Numbered from the stretch's first letter, positions 8,683 to 19,009 are shown. The stretch: 64,000 nucleotides of DNA from Rhodococcus sp. W8901 (GCF_013348805.1 NZ_CP054690.1:4526001-4590000), one strand, 5' to 3'. Program-made: numbers and translations. The notes: generated by a model not told the origin, from the letters alone.

Positions 8683-10188
8683 TCACCGCCTGTCGGCCAC
8701 GCTCGCGGGCAGCGCGTCGAGCAGGACGGTCTTGGCCTCCAAGTACGGCTGCAGGCCGTCGAGCCCGCCCTCACGGCCGATGCCGGACTGCTTGAACCCG
8801 CCGAACGCGATCCCGAAGTCGGTCTTGAAGCCGTTGTGCCCGACGGTGCCGGATCGCAGCTGCCGGGACACCGCCCACGCCCGTTGGACGTCGTCGGTGA
8901 ACACCGACGCGTTCAGGCCGTAGATGGTGTCGTTCGCGATCTCGACCGCGTGGTTCTCGTCATCGGCGGCGATGACGCTCACCACCGGGCCGAAGATCTC
9001 CTCCCGGGCGATGGTCGAGGCGTTGTCGACGTTGCCGAACACCGTCGGTTCGATGAAGAAGCCGCGGTCGAGGTGGCCGGGACGACCACCGCCGGTGACC
9101 AGGCGGGCACCCTCCTCACAGCCCTTCGCGATCAGACCCTCCACCTTGTCGCGCTGACGCGACATCGCGAGTGGCCCCATCTCGGTCGCGGGATCGAACG
9201 GGTCACCGACGCGGATCGCCGACATCGCGATACCCAGGGCCTCGGCGAACTCGTCGTGCCGGTGCCGGCTGACGACGATGCGGGTCAGCGACGCGCACAC
9301 CTGGCCGGTCATGAGGCGTGCGGACTGTGCGATGGACGCCGCCGCGGTCGCGAGGTCGTAGTCGTCGAGGATCACACCGGCGGACTTGCCGCCGAGCTCG
9401 AGCGTGCAGCGGGCGATCCGCTCCCCGCACAGCGACGCGATGCGCCGTCCGGCCGCGGTGGAGCCGGTGAAGGTGACCTTGTCGATGCCGGGGTTGCGCA
9501 CCAGCAGCTCCGACACCTCCCGTTCGGCGGTGACGACGTTGACGACACCGGCCGGAAGTCCGGCCGCCTCCACGATCTCCGCGAACAGGTACGCCGCACC
9601 CGGCGCCTCCGGCGAGGCCTTGACGACGACGGTGCAGCCCGCGATGAGCGCCGGTGCGACCTTGTTGGCGATCAGGCCGAGGGGGCTGTTCCACGGGATG
9701 ATCGCGGCGACGACGCCGACGGGTTCGCGGACCAGCAGGCCCACGCCGACCCCCGAGCCGGGCTGGTGCTGCTCGACGAACTCGTAGCTGTCGGCGAGGC
9801 TCGCGTAGTAGTCGAAGACGTCACCGGACTGCGCCGACGCATAGCTCGACACCGCGGCGAGGATGCCCATCTCGCTGGTCCAGATCCGCCCGAGTTCGCC
9901 GCTGCGCTCGCGGATGCCGGCACCGATCGCTTGGAGGTAGGGCGCGCGCTCGGCGTGGGTCATACGCGACCACGGTCCGCGGTCGAATGCCTCCCGGGCG
10001 GCATCGACGGCTCGCGCCATGTCCTGCGCGTCGGCCTCGGCGACGGTGAGGAACACGTCCTCGGTGGCCGGGTTGACGACGTCGAACCGTGCGCCCGTCG
10101 ACGGCTCGACCCAGTTGCCACCGATGAACAGCTTCCCGGGGTGCTGCACTGCCACGGACGTCTCGTTCGCGTTGATCAGACCTGTCAT
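8683..10188 (-). CDS. NAD(P)-dependent aldehyde dehydrogenase
   Basis: 501 residues of the classical aldehyde dehydrogenase superfamily. Visible catalytic residues are Asn in IIPWNSP (about 167), Glu in LELGGKSAG (about 264) and Cys in MTGQVCASLTR (about 298); TFTGSTAAGRRI is the cofactor-binding turn and EEIFGPVVSVI the family C-terminal motif. It oxidises an aldehyde to the acid; the substrate cannot be read from sequence. The frame extends 18 codons further, but ATG 10188 follows GAAGGAG. It is monocistronic between the tRNA genes and tRNA-Tyr, with its own terminator. Confidence 0.93.
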   Translation of the reverse strand: MTGLINANETSVAVQHPGKLFIGGNWVEPSTGARFDVVNPATEDVFLTVAEADAQDMARAVDAAREAFDRGPWSRMTHAERAPYLQAIGAGIRERSGELGRIWTSEMGILAAVSSYASAQSGDVFDYYASLADSYEFVEQHQPGSGVGVGLLVREPVGVVAAIIPWNSPLGLIANKVAPALIAGCTVVVKASPEAPGAAYLFAEIVEAAGLPAGVVNVVTAEREVSELLVRNPGIDKVTFTGSTAAGRRIASLCGERIARCTLELGGKSAGVILDDYDLATAAASIAQSARLMTGQVCASLTRIVVSRHRHDEFAEALGIAMSAIRVGDPFDPATEMGPLAMSRQRDKVEGLIAKGCEEGARLVTGGGRPGHLDRGFFIEPTVFGNVDNASTIAREEIFGPVVSVIAADDENHAVEIANDTIYGLNASVFTDDVQRAWAVSRQLRSGTVGHNGFKTDFGIAFGGFKQSGIGREGGLDGLQPYLEAKTVLLDALPASVADRR

Positions 10189-10365
10189 CGAGGATCGGGC
10201 TCCTTCGCGCATCTCGGGCACCCGCCCTGTGACGAGCGCCACTCTCGCTCCCGGACGCTAGAGCGCGCCCGATGCGATGAGACCGCGCGGTCCCGTTGAG
10301 TGGGATGGATCACAGGCATACGCCCCGGGCGCCGGGCCGGACGGCACGAGAGGACCCCGAAAGCA

Positions 10366-10400
10366 GTTCAGCCCCGACCCTTTTCGGGTCGGGGCTGAAC
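10366..10400 (-). terminator. Terminator after tRNA-Tyr
   Basis: Perfect 15-bp arms (GTTCAGCCCCGACCC / GGGTCGGGGCTGAAC) with a 5-nt T-rich loop, 6 nt from the 3' end of tRNA-Tyr on the minus strand. Confidence 0.9.
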
Positions 10401-10405
10401 TTGTG

Positions 10406-10488
10406 TGGCAGGTGTAGGATTCGAACCTACGTAGGCATAAGCCGACGGATTTACAGTCCGCTCCCATTGGCCGCTCGGGCAACCTGCC
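10406..10488 (-). tRNA. tRNA-Tyr (anticodon GTA)
   Basis: 83-nt class II tRNA with a long variable arm: acceptor GGCAGGT/ACCTGCC with discriminator A, anticodon loop CTGTAAA with GTA, variable arm CGTCGGCTTATGCCTACG, T-arm GTAGGTTCGAATCCTAC. It is followed at once by a strong terminator. Confidence 0.96.
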
Positions 10489-10655
10489 TGGTTTCGCGAC
10501 CGGAGTGCACAGGCTCCCTGGCGCGTATCGAAGAATACAACGAAGCCCCCCCATATATGCAAACCGGGTGGATAGGGGTGGTCTCGACCCGATAGCGTCA
10601 GGGCAACCCCCCACTGTCCGGGTGGGGTCGACCGCTATGGATTTGGGAGTGTGCA

Positions 10656-11147
10656 GTGGCTGATTCGTCCTTCGATGTGGTGAGCAAGGTTGATCGTCAA
10701 GAGGTGGACAACGCTCTGCATCAGGCTGCGAAGGAGCTGGGCACCCGGTTCGATTTCCGCAACACCGGGGCGAGCATCGAGTGGTCCGGCGAGGAGACCA
10801 TCACGCTGACGGCCGAGACGGAGGAGCGCCTCAATGCGGCGCTCGACGTCTTCAAGGAGAAGCTGATCCGCCGTGACATCTCACTCAAGGCGTTCGACGC
10901 CGGTGAGCCCGCGCAGTCCGGCAAGATCTACAAGCTCAGCGGATCCCTGGTGCAGGGCATCAGCAGCGAGAACGCCAAGAAGATCTCGAAGAAGATCCGC
11001 GACGAGGGCCCCAAGGGCGTCAAGGCGCAGATCCAGGGCGAAGAACTCCGGGTGAGCAGCAAGAAGCGTGACGACCTGCAGGCCGTCATCTCGCTGCTCA
11101 AGGGTGAGGACTTCGGAATCGCCCTGCAGTTCGTGAACTACCGCTGA
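10656..11147 (+). CDS. YajQ family nucleotide-binding protein
   Basis: 163 residues. The family start [27 protein letters not shown] and the two ferredoxin-like halves are clear ([68 protein letters not shown]). YajQ proteins bind nucleotides and RNA; some bind cyclic di-GMP. The role in actinobacteria is not established. GTG 10656 has only a weak GGGAG upstream. It is convergent with htpX, with a shared terminator between. Confidence 0.95.
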   Translation: MADSSFDVVSKVDRQEVDNALHQAAKELGTRFDFRNTGASIEWSGEETITLTAETEERLNAALDVFKEKLIRRDISLKAFDAGEPAQSGKIYKLSGSLVQGISSENAKKISKKIRDEGPKGVKAQIQGEELRVSSKKRDDLQAVISLLKGEDFGIALQFVNYR

Positions 11148-11181
11148 CGCCGCCCGGCCCCGCGCCGGTACCGGACCGTCG

Positions 11182-11227
11182 AACGGGCCGCACACCTTCC
11201 GCACACGCGGAGGCGTGCGGCCCGTTT
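11182..11227. terminator. Bidirectional terminator between yajQ-family gene and htpX
   Basis: AACGGGCCGCAC / GTGCGGCCCGTT outer arms plus an inner CCGC/GCGG stem, ending in GTTTC on the plus strand and GTTCG on the minus strand. It serves two converging genes. Confidence 0.8.
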
Positions 11228-11278
11228 CCGTCGGATCCGAGCCGTCCCCCCCGCCTGCACGGCGGACCGGCCGAGGAC

Positions 11279-12184
11279 TCAGTACTCGCGATGGGTGGGG
11301 GGCAGCCCGCCGTCGGGCGAGCCGCCACCGGCCATCTTCTCCAGACGGGCGATCCGGTCGGCCATGGGCGGGTGCGTGGAGAACATCTTGCTGACCCGGT
11401 CGCCGGCGCGGAACGGGTTGGCGATCATCATGTGCGACTGCGCGGCGATCTTCGGCTCCGGCGGCAGCGGCGCGGCCTGCGTGCCGCGCTCGAGCTTCCG
11501 CAGCGCCGACGCCAGCGCCAGCGGATCGCCGGTCAGTTCGGCACCGGACTGGTCGGCCTGGTACTCCCGCGACCGCGACACGGCCAGCTTGACGACGGTG
11601 GCCGCGATCGGCCCCAGCAGCGAGACCAGCAGCAGCGCAATCGGATTGGCCCCCTGCCCGTTGCCGCGGCCCCCGAACATGTTCGCGAAGATCGCCATGT
11701 TCGCCAGACCCGAGATGACCGCGGCCATCGCGCCGGCGACCGACGAGATCAGGATGTCGCGGTTGTAGACGTGCGACAGTTCGTGCCCGAGCACCGCGCG
11801 CAGTTCGCGCTCGTCGAGGATGTCGAGGATCCCGCTGGTGCAGCACACCGCCGCGTGGCGCGGGTTGCGTCCCGTCGCGAACGCGTTGGGCGCCGCGGTG
11901 GGGCTGATGTAGAGCCGCGGCATCGGCTGGTGCGCGGCCGTCGCCAGCTCACGGACGATCTTGTAGATGACCGGGGCCTGGACCTCGGTGATGGGTTGGG
12001 CGTGCATCGCCCGCAGCGCCAGCTTGTCGCTGTTGAAGTAGGCCCACGCGTTGGTCGCGACGGCCAGGAAGATCGAGAAGATCAGGATGTTCCGGTTGCC
12101 GAACAACGAGCCGATGAAGATGATCAGTGCCGACATTCCGACCAGCAGGCCGAACGTCTTGGCACCGTTTGCATAACCGTGCAC
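11279..12184 (-). CDS. htpX: Membrane zinc metalloprotease HtpX
   Basis: 301 residues. Two N-terminal transmembrane helices (about 10-28 and 32-50), the zinc motif HELSH at about 134-138 in [17 protein letters not shown], two more hydrophobic segments (about 145-195), and the third ligand Glu in [15 protein letters not shown]. HtpX degrades damaged inner-membrane proteins. The C-terminal [19 protein letters not shown] is characteristic. It is co-directional with and downstream of the prenyl synthase gene but separated from it by a terminator. Confidence 0.96.
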   Translation of the reverse strand: MHGYANGAKTFGLLVGMSALIIFIGSLFGNRNILIFSIFLAVATNAWAYFNSDKLALRAMHAQPITEVQAPVIYKIVRELATAAHQPMPRLYISPTAAPNAFATGRNPRHAAVCCTSGILDILDERELRAVLGHELSHVYNRDILISSVAGAMAAVISGLANMAIFANMFGGRGNGQGANPIALLLVSLLGPIAATVVKLAVSRSREYQADQSGAELTGDPLALASALRKLERGTQAAPLPPEPKIAAQSHMMIANPFRAGDRVSKMFSTHPPMADRIARLEKMAGGGSPDGGLPPTHREY

Positions 12185-12246
12185 GACTCGCCTCTTCCCT
12201 GTTCCACCGCCGCGACGTCCGCGTGGCTTCCTGACCTGAACAACGA

Positions 12247-12277
12247 ACCAGCCCGGGGAGACGGTTCCCGGGCTGGT
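12247..12277 (-). terminator. Terminator after the polyprenyl diphosphate synthase gene
   Basis: 11-bp arms ACCAGCCCGGG / CCCGGGCTGGT with a 9-nt loop, 22 nt past the stop on the minus strand and upstream of htpX. Confidence 0.8.
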
Positions 12278-12299
12278 CGAAGACTACGTCAGCGAAGCG

Positions 12300-13346
12300 T
12301 CATCCGACGCGTTCGATGGTGTACTCGACGAGTCGCAGAAGGGCTTCGTTCGCCGGTCCCTGCGGCAGCTGAGCCAACTCGGCGCGGGCCCGGTCGGCGT
12401 ACTCGCCGAGCTTGGCCTTGGCCGCGGCCATGCCCGGGGAACGCTCGAGCAGCGCGAGCGACTCCGCGATCTCGGCGTCGTCGGTGACGGGTCCGTCGAG
12501 CAACTCGCGCAGCCGGTCTGCGTCGGCGCCCTCCTCACGCAATGCATACAGCACGGGCAGCGTGTGGACGCCCTCGCGGAGATCGGTACCCGGCGTCTTG
12601 CCGGACTGGTCCGACACCGAGGAGATGTCGATGATGTCGTCGGAGATCTGGAACGCGATCCCGACGGCGTCGCCGAGGCGCTCGAGCCGCTCGATCTGGT
12701 CGGCGTCGGCGCCCGAGAACGTGCCGCCGAAACGTCCGCTCGCGGCGATCAGCGAGCCGGTCTTCTCCCACACGACCTTGAGGTAGTGGTCGACCGGGTC
12801 CTGCTGTTCCTTGACGCCGATGGTCTCGCGCATCTGGCCGGTGACGAGCTCGGCAAACGTCTCGGCGATGATCCGCACGGCATCCGGGCCGAGCGTGGAC
12901 ACCAGGCGCGACGCGTGCGCGAAGAGGTAGTCGCCGGCGAGGATCGCGATGCTGTTGCCCCAGCGGGCGTTGGCACTGGGCGCTCCGCGGCGCATGGTCG
13001 CCTCGTCCATGACGTCGTCGTGATACAGCGTCGCGAGGTGGACGAGCTCGACGACGGTGGCCGCCGTGACCACGGCAGGATCGGACGCCTTGGGTCCGAG
13101 CTGCGCGGTCAGCACGGTGAACAGCGGACGGAACCGCTTGCCGCCGGCCTTCGCGAGGTGCAGCGCCGCCTCGGTGAGGAAGTCCTCGCCGTCGGACAGT
13201 TCGCTGACCAGGAGCTCTTCGACACGGTGGAGACCGTCGCGCACCACGTCGGCCAGCTGCTGGTCGCCGAGGTCAACCCCGGCCACGACGGTGCCCGAAC
13301 CTGCCGCCCGCTCCGACCCCTCAGTGCTCACGATGTCAGTACTCAT
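12300..13346 (-). CDS. Long-chain polyprenyl diphosphate synthase (GrcC-type, menaquinone side chain)
   Basis: About 348 residues of the trans-isoprenyl diphosphate synthase family. The first Asp-rich motif DDVMD (about 110-114) and second DDIID (about 236-240) bind Mg-diphosphate; GGKRFRP near 68-74 binds IPP; ALREEG and FGGTFSGAD fit the family. Placement beside menJ and the other men genes points to synthesis of the octa/nonaprenyl tail of menaquinone. The start is ambiguous: ATG 13346 has a poorly spaced AGGA, GTG 13331 is in frame, and the frame is open to 13424. It is divergent from menJ, and the 113-nt intergenic region should hold both promoters. Confidence 0.9.
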   Translation of the reverse strand: MSTDIVSTEGSERAAGSGTVVAGVDLGDQQLADVVRDGLHRVEELLVSELSDGEDFLTEAALHLAKAGGKRFRPLFTVLTAQLGPKASDPAVVTAATVVELVHLATLYHDDVMDEATMRRGAPSANARWGNSIAILAGDYLFAHASRLVSTLGPDAVRIIAETFAELVTGQMRETIGVKEQQDPVDHYLKVVWEKTGSLIAASGRFGGTFSGADADQIERLERLGDAVGIAFQISDDIIDISSVSDQSGKTPGTDLREGVHTLPVLYALREEGADADRLRELLDGPVTDDAEIAESLALLERSPGMAAAKAKLGEYADRARAELAQLPQGPANEALLRLVEYTIERVG

Positions 13347-13459
13347 TCCTGTAGTCGGTGACGCCTCGGTAACCACGGTAGTGAACCTAGCGGTATCACC
13401 GGCTGTCACCACACCTGCCCTCACCGCGTTGCGCTACCTCGGCCTGAGAAGATACTGGG

Positions 13460-14758
13460 GTGGTGGCCGAACATTTCCCGACCGCTGGGTCCAGCGATGC
13501 CCCGAACCTGCCCGAGCACTCCTCACGGCATCTCCCCTCGAGCACCGAAGTCCTGGTCGTCGGCGCCGGTCCGGCGGGCTCGGCGGCGGCCACGTGGGCC
13601 GCGCGCGACGGGCGCGACGTGCTTCTCGTCGATGCGGCGACCTTCCCCCGCGACAAGACCTGCGGTGACGGACTGACCCCGCGCGCGGTCGCCGAACTCG
13701 ATCACCTGGGTCTGGGCGACTGGGTCCGCGGGCACACCACCAATCGGGGCCTGCGCCTGACGGGGTGGGGCCGCGAACTGCAGCTGCCGTGGCCCGGCGG
13801 CACCCTGCCCGCGGTCGGCAGCGCGGTACGGCGCACCGAGCTCGACGACCGGCTGCGACTCACGGCCGTCGAGGCAGGCGCTCGAATGGTCCAGGGCGCC
13901 AAGGCGGTCGGGGTCGAGCGCCGCGGCGACCGGGTGAGCGCGGTGACGGTGAAGACAGCGGACGGCACACACACCGTCACGTGCGAGAAGCTGATCGTCG
14001 CCGACGGTGTCCGGTCGACGCTGGGCAAACAGCTGGGCCGGCAGTGGCACCGCGACACCGCGTACGGGGTGGCGGCACGCGCGTACGTGACGTCCTCGCG
14101 CAGCGACGACCGGTGGATCACGTCACATCTCGAACTGCGCGACGACACCGGCACGCTGCAGCCCGGCTACGGCTGGGTGTTCCCGCTCGGGACCGGCGAG
14201 GTCAACATCGGTGTCGGCACCCTCGCGACGGCCAAGCGCCCCGCTCCGGGCGCGCTGCGGCCCCTGCTCGAGCTGTACGCCGGCCAGCGCCGCGCCGAGT
14301 GGCAACTCGACGGCCAGGTGCGTTCCGTCGCGTCGGCGCTGCTGCCGATGGGTGGCGCGGTGTCCGGGGTGGCCGGGCGCAACTGGGCGCTGATCGGCGA
14401 CGCCGCGGCGTGCGTGAACCCGCTCAACGGCGAGGGCATCGACTACGGGCTCGAGGGCGGGCGCCTGGTGGCGCAGGTGCTCGACCACGACGACCTGACC
14501 GACGCGTGGCCGACGATCCTGCGGGACCGGTACGGCCGCGCGTTCTCGATCGCGCGGCGGCTCGCCGGACTGCTGACGCAGGCCCGCTTTCTGCCGGCGT
14601 CGGGCCCGGTCGCGATGCGCTCGCGCGCGATGATGACCGTCGCGGTGCGGGTGATGGGCAACCTCGTCACCGACGAGGACGCCGATTTCACGGCCCGTGC
14701 GTGGCGGACGTCGGGTGCCGCGTCGCTGCGGCTGGACCCGCGCCCGCCGTTCAGCTGA
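13460..14758 (+). CDS. menJ: Menaquinone reductase MenJ (geranylgeranyl-reductase family flavoprotein)
   Basis: 432 residues. N-terminal FAD-binding Rossmann motif VLVVGAGPAGSAAATWAAR (about 31-50), PRDKTCGDGLTPRAV (family signature), and the second FAD motif ALIGDAAACVNPLNGEGIDYGLEGG near 309. MenJ saturates one isoprene unit of the menaquinone side chain in mycobacteria. Its position next to the prenyl synthase and menG supports this over a generic geranylgeranyl reductase. The GTG start gives a roughly 28-residue extension before the Rossmann fold; later starts are possible. It is convergent with menG. Confidence 0.88.
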   Translation: MVAEHFPTAGSSDAPNLPEHSSRHLPSSTEVLVVGAGPAGSAAATWAARDGRDVLLVDAATFPRDKTCGDGLTPRAVAELDHLGLGDWVRGHTTNRGLRLTGWGRELQLPWPGGTLPAVGSAVRRTELDDRLRLTAVEAGARMVQGAKAVGVERRGDRVSAVTVKTADGTHTVTCEKLIVADGVRSTLGKQLGRQWHRDTAYGVAARAYVTSSRSDDRWITSHLELRDDTGTLQPGYGWVFPLGTGEVNIGVGTLATAKRPAPGALRPLLELYAGQRRAEWQLDGQVRSVASALLPMGGAVSGVAGRNWALIGDAAACVNPLNGEGIDYGLEGGRLVAQVLDHDDLTDAWPTILRDRYGRAFSIARRLAGLLTQARFLPASGPVAMRSRAMMTVAVRVMGNLVTDEDADFTARAWRTSGAASLRLDPRPPFS

Positions 14759-14772
14759 GCTGTACCAGCGGG

Positions 14773-14828
14773 TGGCGCGTGAGCGGGCTCACCGAATGGC
14801 GCGTGCGCGGGCTCACCGAATGGCGCGG
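14773..14828. repeat. 24-bp tandem repeat, 2.3 copies, at the menJ/menG junction
   Basis: Units 14773-14796 and 14797-14820 differ at one base (GTGAGCGG versus GTGCGCGG) and are followed by eight bases of a third copy. The array covers the 3' end and stop of menG, whose last codons derive from it. Confidence 0.85.
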
Positions 14829-15538
14829 TGCAGCGCCACGACGCCACCGGTGAGGTTGCGCCACTGCACGTTCCGCCAGCCGGCGTCCTCGATGCGCTTC
14901 GCGAGCTGTTCCTGGGTCGGCCACGCCCGGATCGACTCGGCGAGGTAGACGTAGGCGTCGGGGTTGCTGCTGACGGCGCGGGCGACCTGCGGCAGCGCCT
15001 TCATCAGGTATTCCATGTAGACGGTGCGGAACGGCCCGAACACCGGTGTCGAGAACTCGCTGACGACGAGGCGTCCGCCGGGCTTGGTGACGCGGGCGAT
15101 CTCGCGCAGGCCGGCGTCGAAGTCGGACACGTTGCGCAGCCCGAACGAGATGGTGGCGGCGTCGAACACCGCGTCGGCGTACGGCAGGTGCATCGCGTCG
15201 CCCGCGACCATCGGGACCCGGCGCCCGCGTCCGGCGTGCAGCATGCCCTTCGAGAAGTCGGTGGCCACCACCCACGCGCCGGAGCGCCCGAGTTCGACGG
15301 TCGAGACTCCGGTGCCGGCGGCGAGGTCGAGGACCCGCTCCCCCGGCTTCAGGTCGAGCGCCGCGCGCGTCGCCTTCCGCCAGCTGCGGTCCTGCCCGAA
15401 CGACAGGATCGTGTTCGTCAGGTCGTAGCGCTTCGCGACACCGTCGAACATGGATGCGACCTCGTGCGGATCCTTCTCGAGCGAGGCCCGCGATCCGTGT
15501 GTTTCTGCCACGACGGAAGACGCTACCAACCCGCTCAT
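14813..15538 (-). CDS. menG: Demethylmenaquinone methyltransferase
   Basis: 241 residues, UbiE/MenG family SAM methyltransferase: [27 protein letters not shown]-binding [55 protein letters not shown], and LVVSEFS. It C-methylates demethylmenaquinone in the last quinone step. ATG 15538 overlaps the upstream PAP2 stop as ATGA, so translation is coupled. About 20 N-terminal residues precede the family core; an internal GTG is possible. The 3' end lies inside a 24-bp tandem repeat. Confidence 0.93.
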   Translation of the reverse strand: MSGLVASSVVAETHGSRASLEKDPHEVASMFDGVAKRYDLTNTILSFGQDRSWRKATRAALDLKPGERVLDLAAGTGVSTVELGRSGAWVVATDFSKGMLHAGRGRRVPMVAGDAMHLPYADAVFDAATISFGLRNVSDFDAGLREIARVTKPGGRLVVSEFSTPVFGPFRTVYMEYLMKALPQVARAVSSNPDAYVYLAESIRAWPTQEQLAKRIEDAGWRNVQWRNLTGGVVALHRAIR

Positions 15539-16230
15539 GCCCCGATGTCCGCCGCCGGGCTCTCCCCCGTCGGGCTCTCCTGCGCTTGGTCCTCCGCAGC
15601 GGGTACCCGTCGAGTGAGCATGCGCGCCTTGTTCCGCGCCCACGGCACCAGCATCACGACGACCGCGATGGTGACGGAGGAACCGACGATCGCGCCGGCG
15701 AGGACGTCGTGCGGGTAGTGCACGCCCTGCAGGACGCGGGCCAGGCCGATGAGGGCAGCCAGGGCGATCACGAGACCCCGCTGCAGCGACGACAACGCGC
15801 GCTCGGAGGCGAGGACGATCGCCGTCGCGAGGCCGACCGCGATGACGGTGTGGTTGCTCGGGAAGGACCAGTCGCCGGCGGCCGGGCAGTCGGTCAGCGC
15901 GAGTTCGACCCGGCAGGGACGTTCCTCGCTGACGAACACCTTGATCACTTCGCTGAGTGCGTAGGCGACCACGACGCCGAAGCCGCCCATCAGCAGGTCC
16001 CCGAGGTACACGGACCGGGTGCGCCACATCTGCACCGCGAGGACCGCGAACAGCGCGACGAGCGCGAGCAGCCCGACGTCGGCGATCAGCCCGACGCCCG
16101 GTATCTCGGACGTGTGCGGGACGATCGCACGGTAGATCGCCGCACTGACGTCGCGCAGTAGGTAGAGCGCCACCACCAGCACCGCGGCGGCGATCAGCAT
16201 CATCCCGGCCCGTTCCGAACTTCTCCGCAT
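15535..16230 (-). CDS. PAP2-family membrane phosphatase
   Basis: 231 residues with about six hydrophobic helices and all three PAP2 motifs: KVFVSEERP (K-x6-RP), WSFPSNH (PSGH-type with Asn) and [16 protein letters not shown] (R-x5-H-x3-D). It is likely to dephosphorylate a lipid or prenyl phosphate at the outer face of the membrane. The location between menD and menG, overlapping menG by 4 nt, suggests a link to prenyl-lipid metabolism, but the substrate is not known. The Pro/Ala/Glu-rich tail after residue 205 is variable. Confidence 0.9.
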   Translation of the reverse strand: MRRSSERAGMMLIAAAVLVVALYLLRDVSAAIYRAIVPHTSEIPGVGLIADVGLLALVALFAVLAVQMWRTRSVYLGDLLMGGFGVVVAYALSEVIKVFVSEERPCRVELALTDCPAAGDWSFPSNHTVIAVGLATAIVLASERALSSLQRGLVIALAALIGLARVLQGVHYPHDVLAGAIVGSSVTIAVVVMLVPWARNKARMLTRRVPAAEDQAQESPTGESPAADIGA

Positions 16231-16265
16231 CGGTCGAGCTTAGAAACCCTTCCTGAGTGAACTTC

Positions 16266-16688
16266 TCAGGAACCCTCGGTGTCGACCTTCCGGCGCACCA
16301 CGAGCAGGACGGGAAGCGCCACGATCCAGGTCACGACGATCACCGAACCGGCGGGCACGATCGCGACGCTGGCGTCGCGACCTGCGACCCGCACCAGGTC
16401 GGGATCGCTGCGCGCGTATTCGACGTCGATGCGCTGTCCCGCGGTGAGCTTGGTCGGGTAGAGCACGCCCAGCTTGGGGTTGTGGGTGACGCCGTCGGGG
16501 GTGACGAAGCTGACCGCGGAGCGCAGCGATCCGGCCGACAGCACCTCGGCTGTGGCGGTGCCCATGTCGGACTCGATGGTCCGGTCGTTGCGCCACGCCG
16601 CGAGCACGAGCAGGACCGCGAGCACCGAGATCCCGGCGGCCACGGCGACGATGCCGACCTGCACGCGGTGTGCGATGCGGGGACTCAC
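16266..16688 (-). CDS. DUF3592-type membrane protein
   Basis: 140 residues: one transmembrane helix at about 10-31, an extracytoplasmic beta-rich domain (about 40-108, with [35 protein letters not shown]), and a second helix at about 108-130. This is the DUF3592 layout. It sits 7 nt after menD in the same direction and occurs there in mycobacteria too, but no function is known. GTG start at 16688. Confidence 0.8.
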   Translation of the reverse strand: MSPRIAHRVQVGIVAVAAGISVLAVLLVLAAWRNDRTIESDMGTATAEVLSAGSLRSAVSFVTPDGVTHNPKLGVLYPTKLTAGQRIDVEYARSDPDLVRVAGRDASVAIVPAGSVIVVTWIVALPVLLVVRRKVDTEGS

Positions 16689-16695
16689 GCCCGCC

Positions 16696-18312
16696 TCACA
16701 GTTGTGCCCGGACGGCGGCGTGCAGCTCGCGGAGACCGGATCGTTCGGTGGTCACCTCGAGCACCCGGACGCCCTCCCCCGGGGTCGTCAGCGTGGCCGT
16801 CAGGTCCGGCAGTTCCACCCGGCGGTGCGGGACGCGGTAGGCGGCGCACAGCGCGGCCAGGTCCATGCCGTGCGGGGTGCCGAAGACCCGCTCGAACACG
16901 CCCGCGTACTGCGGGTCGCCCTGCTCGAGCAGCTCGAAGATGCCGCCGCCGTCGTCGTTGGCGACCACGATGGTCAGGTCGGCGGGCCGCGGCTCGCCGG
17001 TGCCGATCAGCAGGCCCGACGCGTCGTGCAGGAACGTCAGGTCGCCGAGCAGCGCGACCGTCCGGCCCTCGCTCTCGTACGCGAGTGCCGCGCCGACGGC
17101 CGTCGAGACGGTGCCGTCGATGCCGGCGACACCGCGGTTGGACAGCACCTTCACGCCCGGTCGCGGGTAGCTGACGAGCGCGGCGTCGCGCACGGGGTTC
17201 GACGCCCCGAGCAGCAACTGGTCGCCGTCGGACAGCGCATCCATCACCGCGGCCGCGACGTGCAGGCCGGTGGCCTTCGGGTGCGCCGCAAGCTGCGAGC
17301 GCACCGCCTTGTCGGCGTGCTCCGACAGCGTCCGGCAACGCGCGATCCACGCCGGGTCGGGCTCACCGGACACGACGGCCCGGGTGCCGGTGGCAAGGAC
17401 GTTGCCGGAGACGTCGGGCCAGCGCGGGCCGGTCGTGAGTGCGTACACCGCGACGGACGGGTCGGCGAGCAGCTTCGACACCGGACGGTGCAGCGTGGGC
17501 CGGCCCGTGATGATCGCCTGGCGCGGCTTGAGCTGCGGCAGCGCGAGCGGGTGCAGCGGGATGCCGTGCAGCGGCGCGGTGGGCTCGGCAACGGTCGGCA
17601 GGTGCGCGAGTTCGGGCCGATACGCGGAGCCGTGCCCGGAGATCACGACCGTGTCCGGGGTGATGTCGAGGTCCATCGGGACGTCGAGAGTGGCGTGCAT
17701 CGTGGTGGTCCACGCGGCGCCGTCCGGGCGTCCCTCGGGGACCGGGCCCTGCGTGTGGACGTCGGGTACGAGGGGCTCGCGCAGCGGGATGTCGAAGTGC
17801 ACGGGGCCGGCGTTGCCGGAGCGGGTGCCGCGGGCGGCGGCGAGGACGCGGCAGACCGCGCTGCGCCACTGGCTGTTCTGGTCCTCACCCTCCTCGGCGA
17901 GGCCGAGGCTGATGGTCGCGCGGACCTGGCTGCCGAACAACCCCAACTGCTCGACGGTCTGGTTGGCGCCGGTGCCGAGCATCTCGTAGGGCCTGTTGGC
18001 GCTGAGCACGACCAACGGGACACGCGCGTAGTTGGCCTCGAGCACGGCGGGCGCGAGGTTCGCGACCGCGGTGCCGGACGTCATGACGATCGGCACGGGC
18101 CGCCCGCCCGCGACCGCGAGACCCACCGCGAGGAACCCGGCGGTGCGCTCGTCGATCCGCATGTGCAGCCGGAGTCGCCCGGCGGCGTCGGCGGCCTGCA
18201 GTGCGAAGGCGAGCGGGGCGTTACGCGAACCCGGGCAGAGCACGACCTCACGTACCCCGCCGCGAACCAGTTCGTCGACGACGGCGGTGGCTTGTGCAGT
18301 GGACGGATTCAC
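16696..18312 (-). CDS. menD: SEPHCHC synthase MenD
   Basis: 538 residues, thiamine-diphosphate enzyme that joins isochorismate and 2-oxoglutarate, the first committed step to menaquinone. Visible are [16 protein letters not shown] (with the activating Glu in [15 protein letters not shown]), [22 protein letters not shown] sequence, [17 protein letters not shown], and the C-terminal ThDP/Mg motif [15 protein letters not shown]...[10 protein letters not shown]. The frame is open to 18357, but GTG 18312 gives the family start [13 protein letters not shown] lies very close to it. It heads the menD-DUF3592-PAP2-menG unit. Confidence 0.95.
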   Translation of the reverse strand: MNPSTAQATAVVDELVRGGVREVVLCPGSRNAPLAFALQAADAAGRLRLHMRIDERTAGFLAVGLAVAGGRPVPIVMTSGTAVANLAPAVLEANYARVPLVVLSANRPYEMLGTGANQTVEQLGLFGSQVRATISLGLAEEGEDQNSQWRSAVCRVLAAARGTRSGNAGPVHFDIPLREPLVPDVHTQGPVPEGRPDGAAWTTTMHATLDVPMDLDITPDTVVISGHGSAYRPELAHLPTVAEPTAPLHGIPLHPLALPQLKPRQAIITGRPTLHRPVSKLLADPSVAVYALTTGPRWPDVSGNVLATGTRAVVSGEPDPAWIARCRTLSEHADKAVRSQLAAHPKATGLHVAAAVMDALSDGDQLLLGASNPVRDAALVSYPRPGVKVLSNRGVAGIDGTVSTAVGAALAYESEGRTVALLGDLTFLHDASGLLIGTGEPRPADLTIVVANDDGGGIFELLEQGDPQYAGVFERVFGTPHGMDLAALCAAYRVPHRRVELPDLTATLTTPGEGVRVLEVTTERSGLRELHAAVRAQL

Positions 18313-18386
18313 GCCTTCAAGATTGGCAGATGCGACGGCCGTCGTCCCGCGCGGCACCCCGACGCTCGTCCTGCCAGGATGGATTG

Positions 18387-18968
18387 ATGGTGCGTACAGT
18401 CTTCGATCCCGCTCGAGTCGATCCGGGCCGCTTCTACAGCGTCCTCACCGCGTCGGTGGTCCCTCGACCCATCGCCTGGGTCTCGACGTTGTCGGCCGAC
18501 GGGGTTCCGAATCTGGCGCCGTACAGCTTCTTCACGGTGTCGAGTTCGAATCCGCCGGTTGTCCAGTTCACGTCGGTCACCCGCAAGGACAGCCTCCGCA
18601 ACGTCGAGGAGACCGGCGAGTTCGTGATCAATCTGGCCACGGAGTCGCTCGTCGACGAGGTGAACGCCAGCTCGGCGCCCTACCGGCCGGGCACCGACGA
18701 GTTCGCGACCCTCGGCATCGCGAGCGAGCCGAGCGAGCGGGTGCGCCCGCGCCGTGTGGCCGCCGCGCCCGTCGCGATCGAGTGCACGCTGCGCCGGGTG
18801 ATCGAGGTGGGCAACTCGTTCGTCGTGATGGGCGACGTCCTCGCGGTCGCGGTGCGCCCGGAGATGCTGGCCGACGACGGCCTGCCGGAGTTGAGCCGGC
18901 TCGGCCGCGACGAGTGGGGCATGACGCCGCCGGTGCGGCGGATCGAGCGGCCCGGTCGGCCTGACTGA
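18387..18968 (+). CDS. Flavin reductase-like (split-barrel FMN-binding) protein
   Basis: 193 residues of the DIM6/NTAB flavin reductase family: [42 protein letters not shown], the FMN-binding hallmark, then [19 protein letters not shown] and a C-terminal dimerisation strand region. Such proteins reduce or bind FMN, sometimes serving a monooxygenase or acting as an independent reductase. ATG 18387 follows AGGATGG; the longer open frame overlaps divergent menD and is unlikely. No partner oxygenase is adjacent, so its role is open. Confidence 0.88.
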   Translation: MVRTVFDPARVDPGRFYSVLTASVVPRPIAWVSTLSADGVPNLAPYSFFTVSSSNPPVVQFTSVTRKDSLRNVEETGEFVINLATESLVDEVNASSAPYRPGTDEFATLGIASEPSERVRPRRVAAAPVAIECTLRRVIEVGNSFVVMGDVLAVAVRPEMLADDGLPELSRLGRDEWGMTPPVRRIERPGRPD

Positions 18969-19009
18969 CACAAGAACGGGGCGATCTTCGCGAAAGGACG
19001 AGTCTCACA

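Noticed and set aside
8506-10299. 597-codon plus-strand frame opposite the aldehyde dehydrogenase gene
   Set aside because: Aldehyde dehydrogenase motifs on the minus strand are complete; the plus frame is low-complexity Arg/Asp/Val-rich shadow.
12749-12976. Small minus-strand frame inside the prenyl synthase gene
   Set aside because: It is an alternative frame of a gene with intact catalytic motifs.
16474-18387. 637-codon plus-strand frame opposite menD
   Set aside because: menD is intact on the minus strand; the plus frame shows no domain and typical antisense composition.
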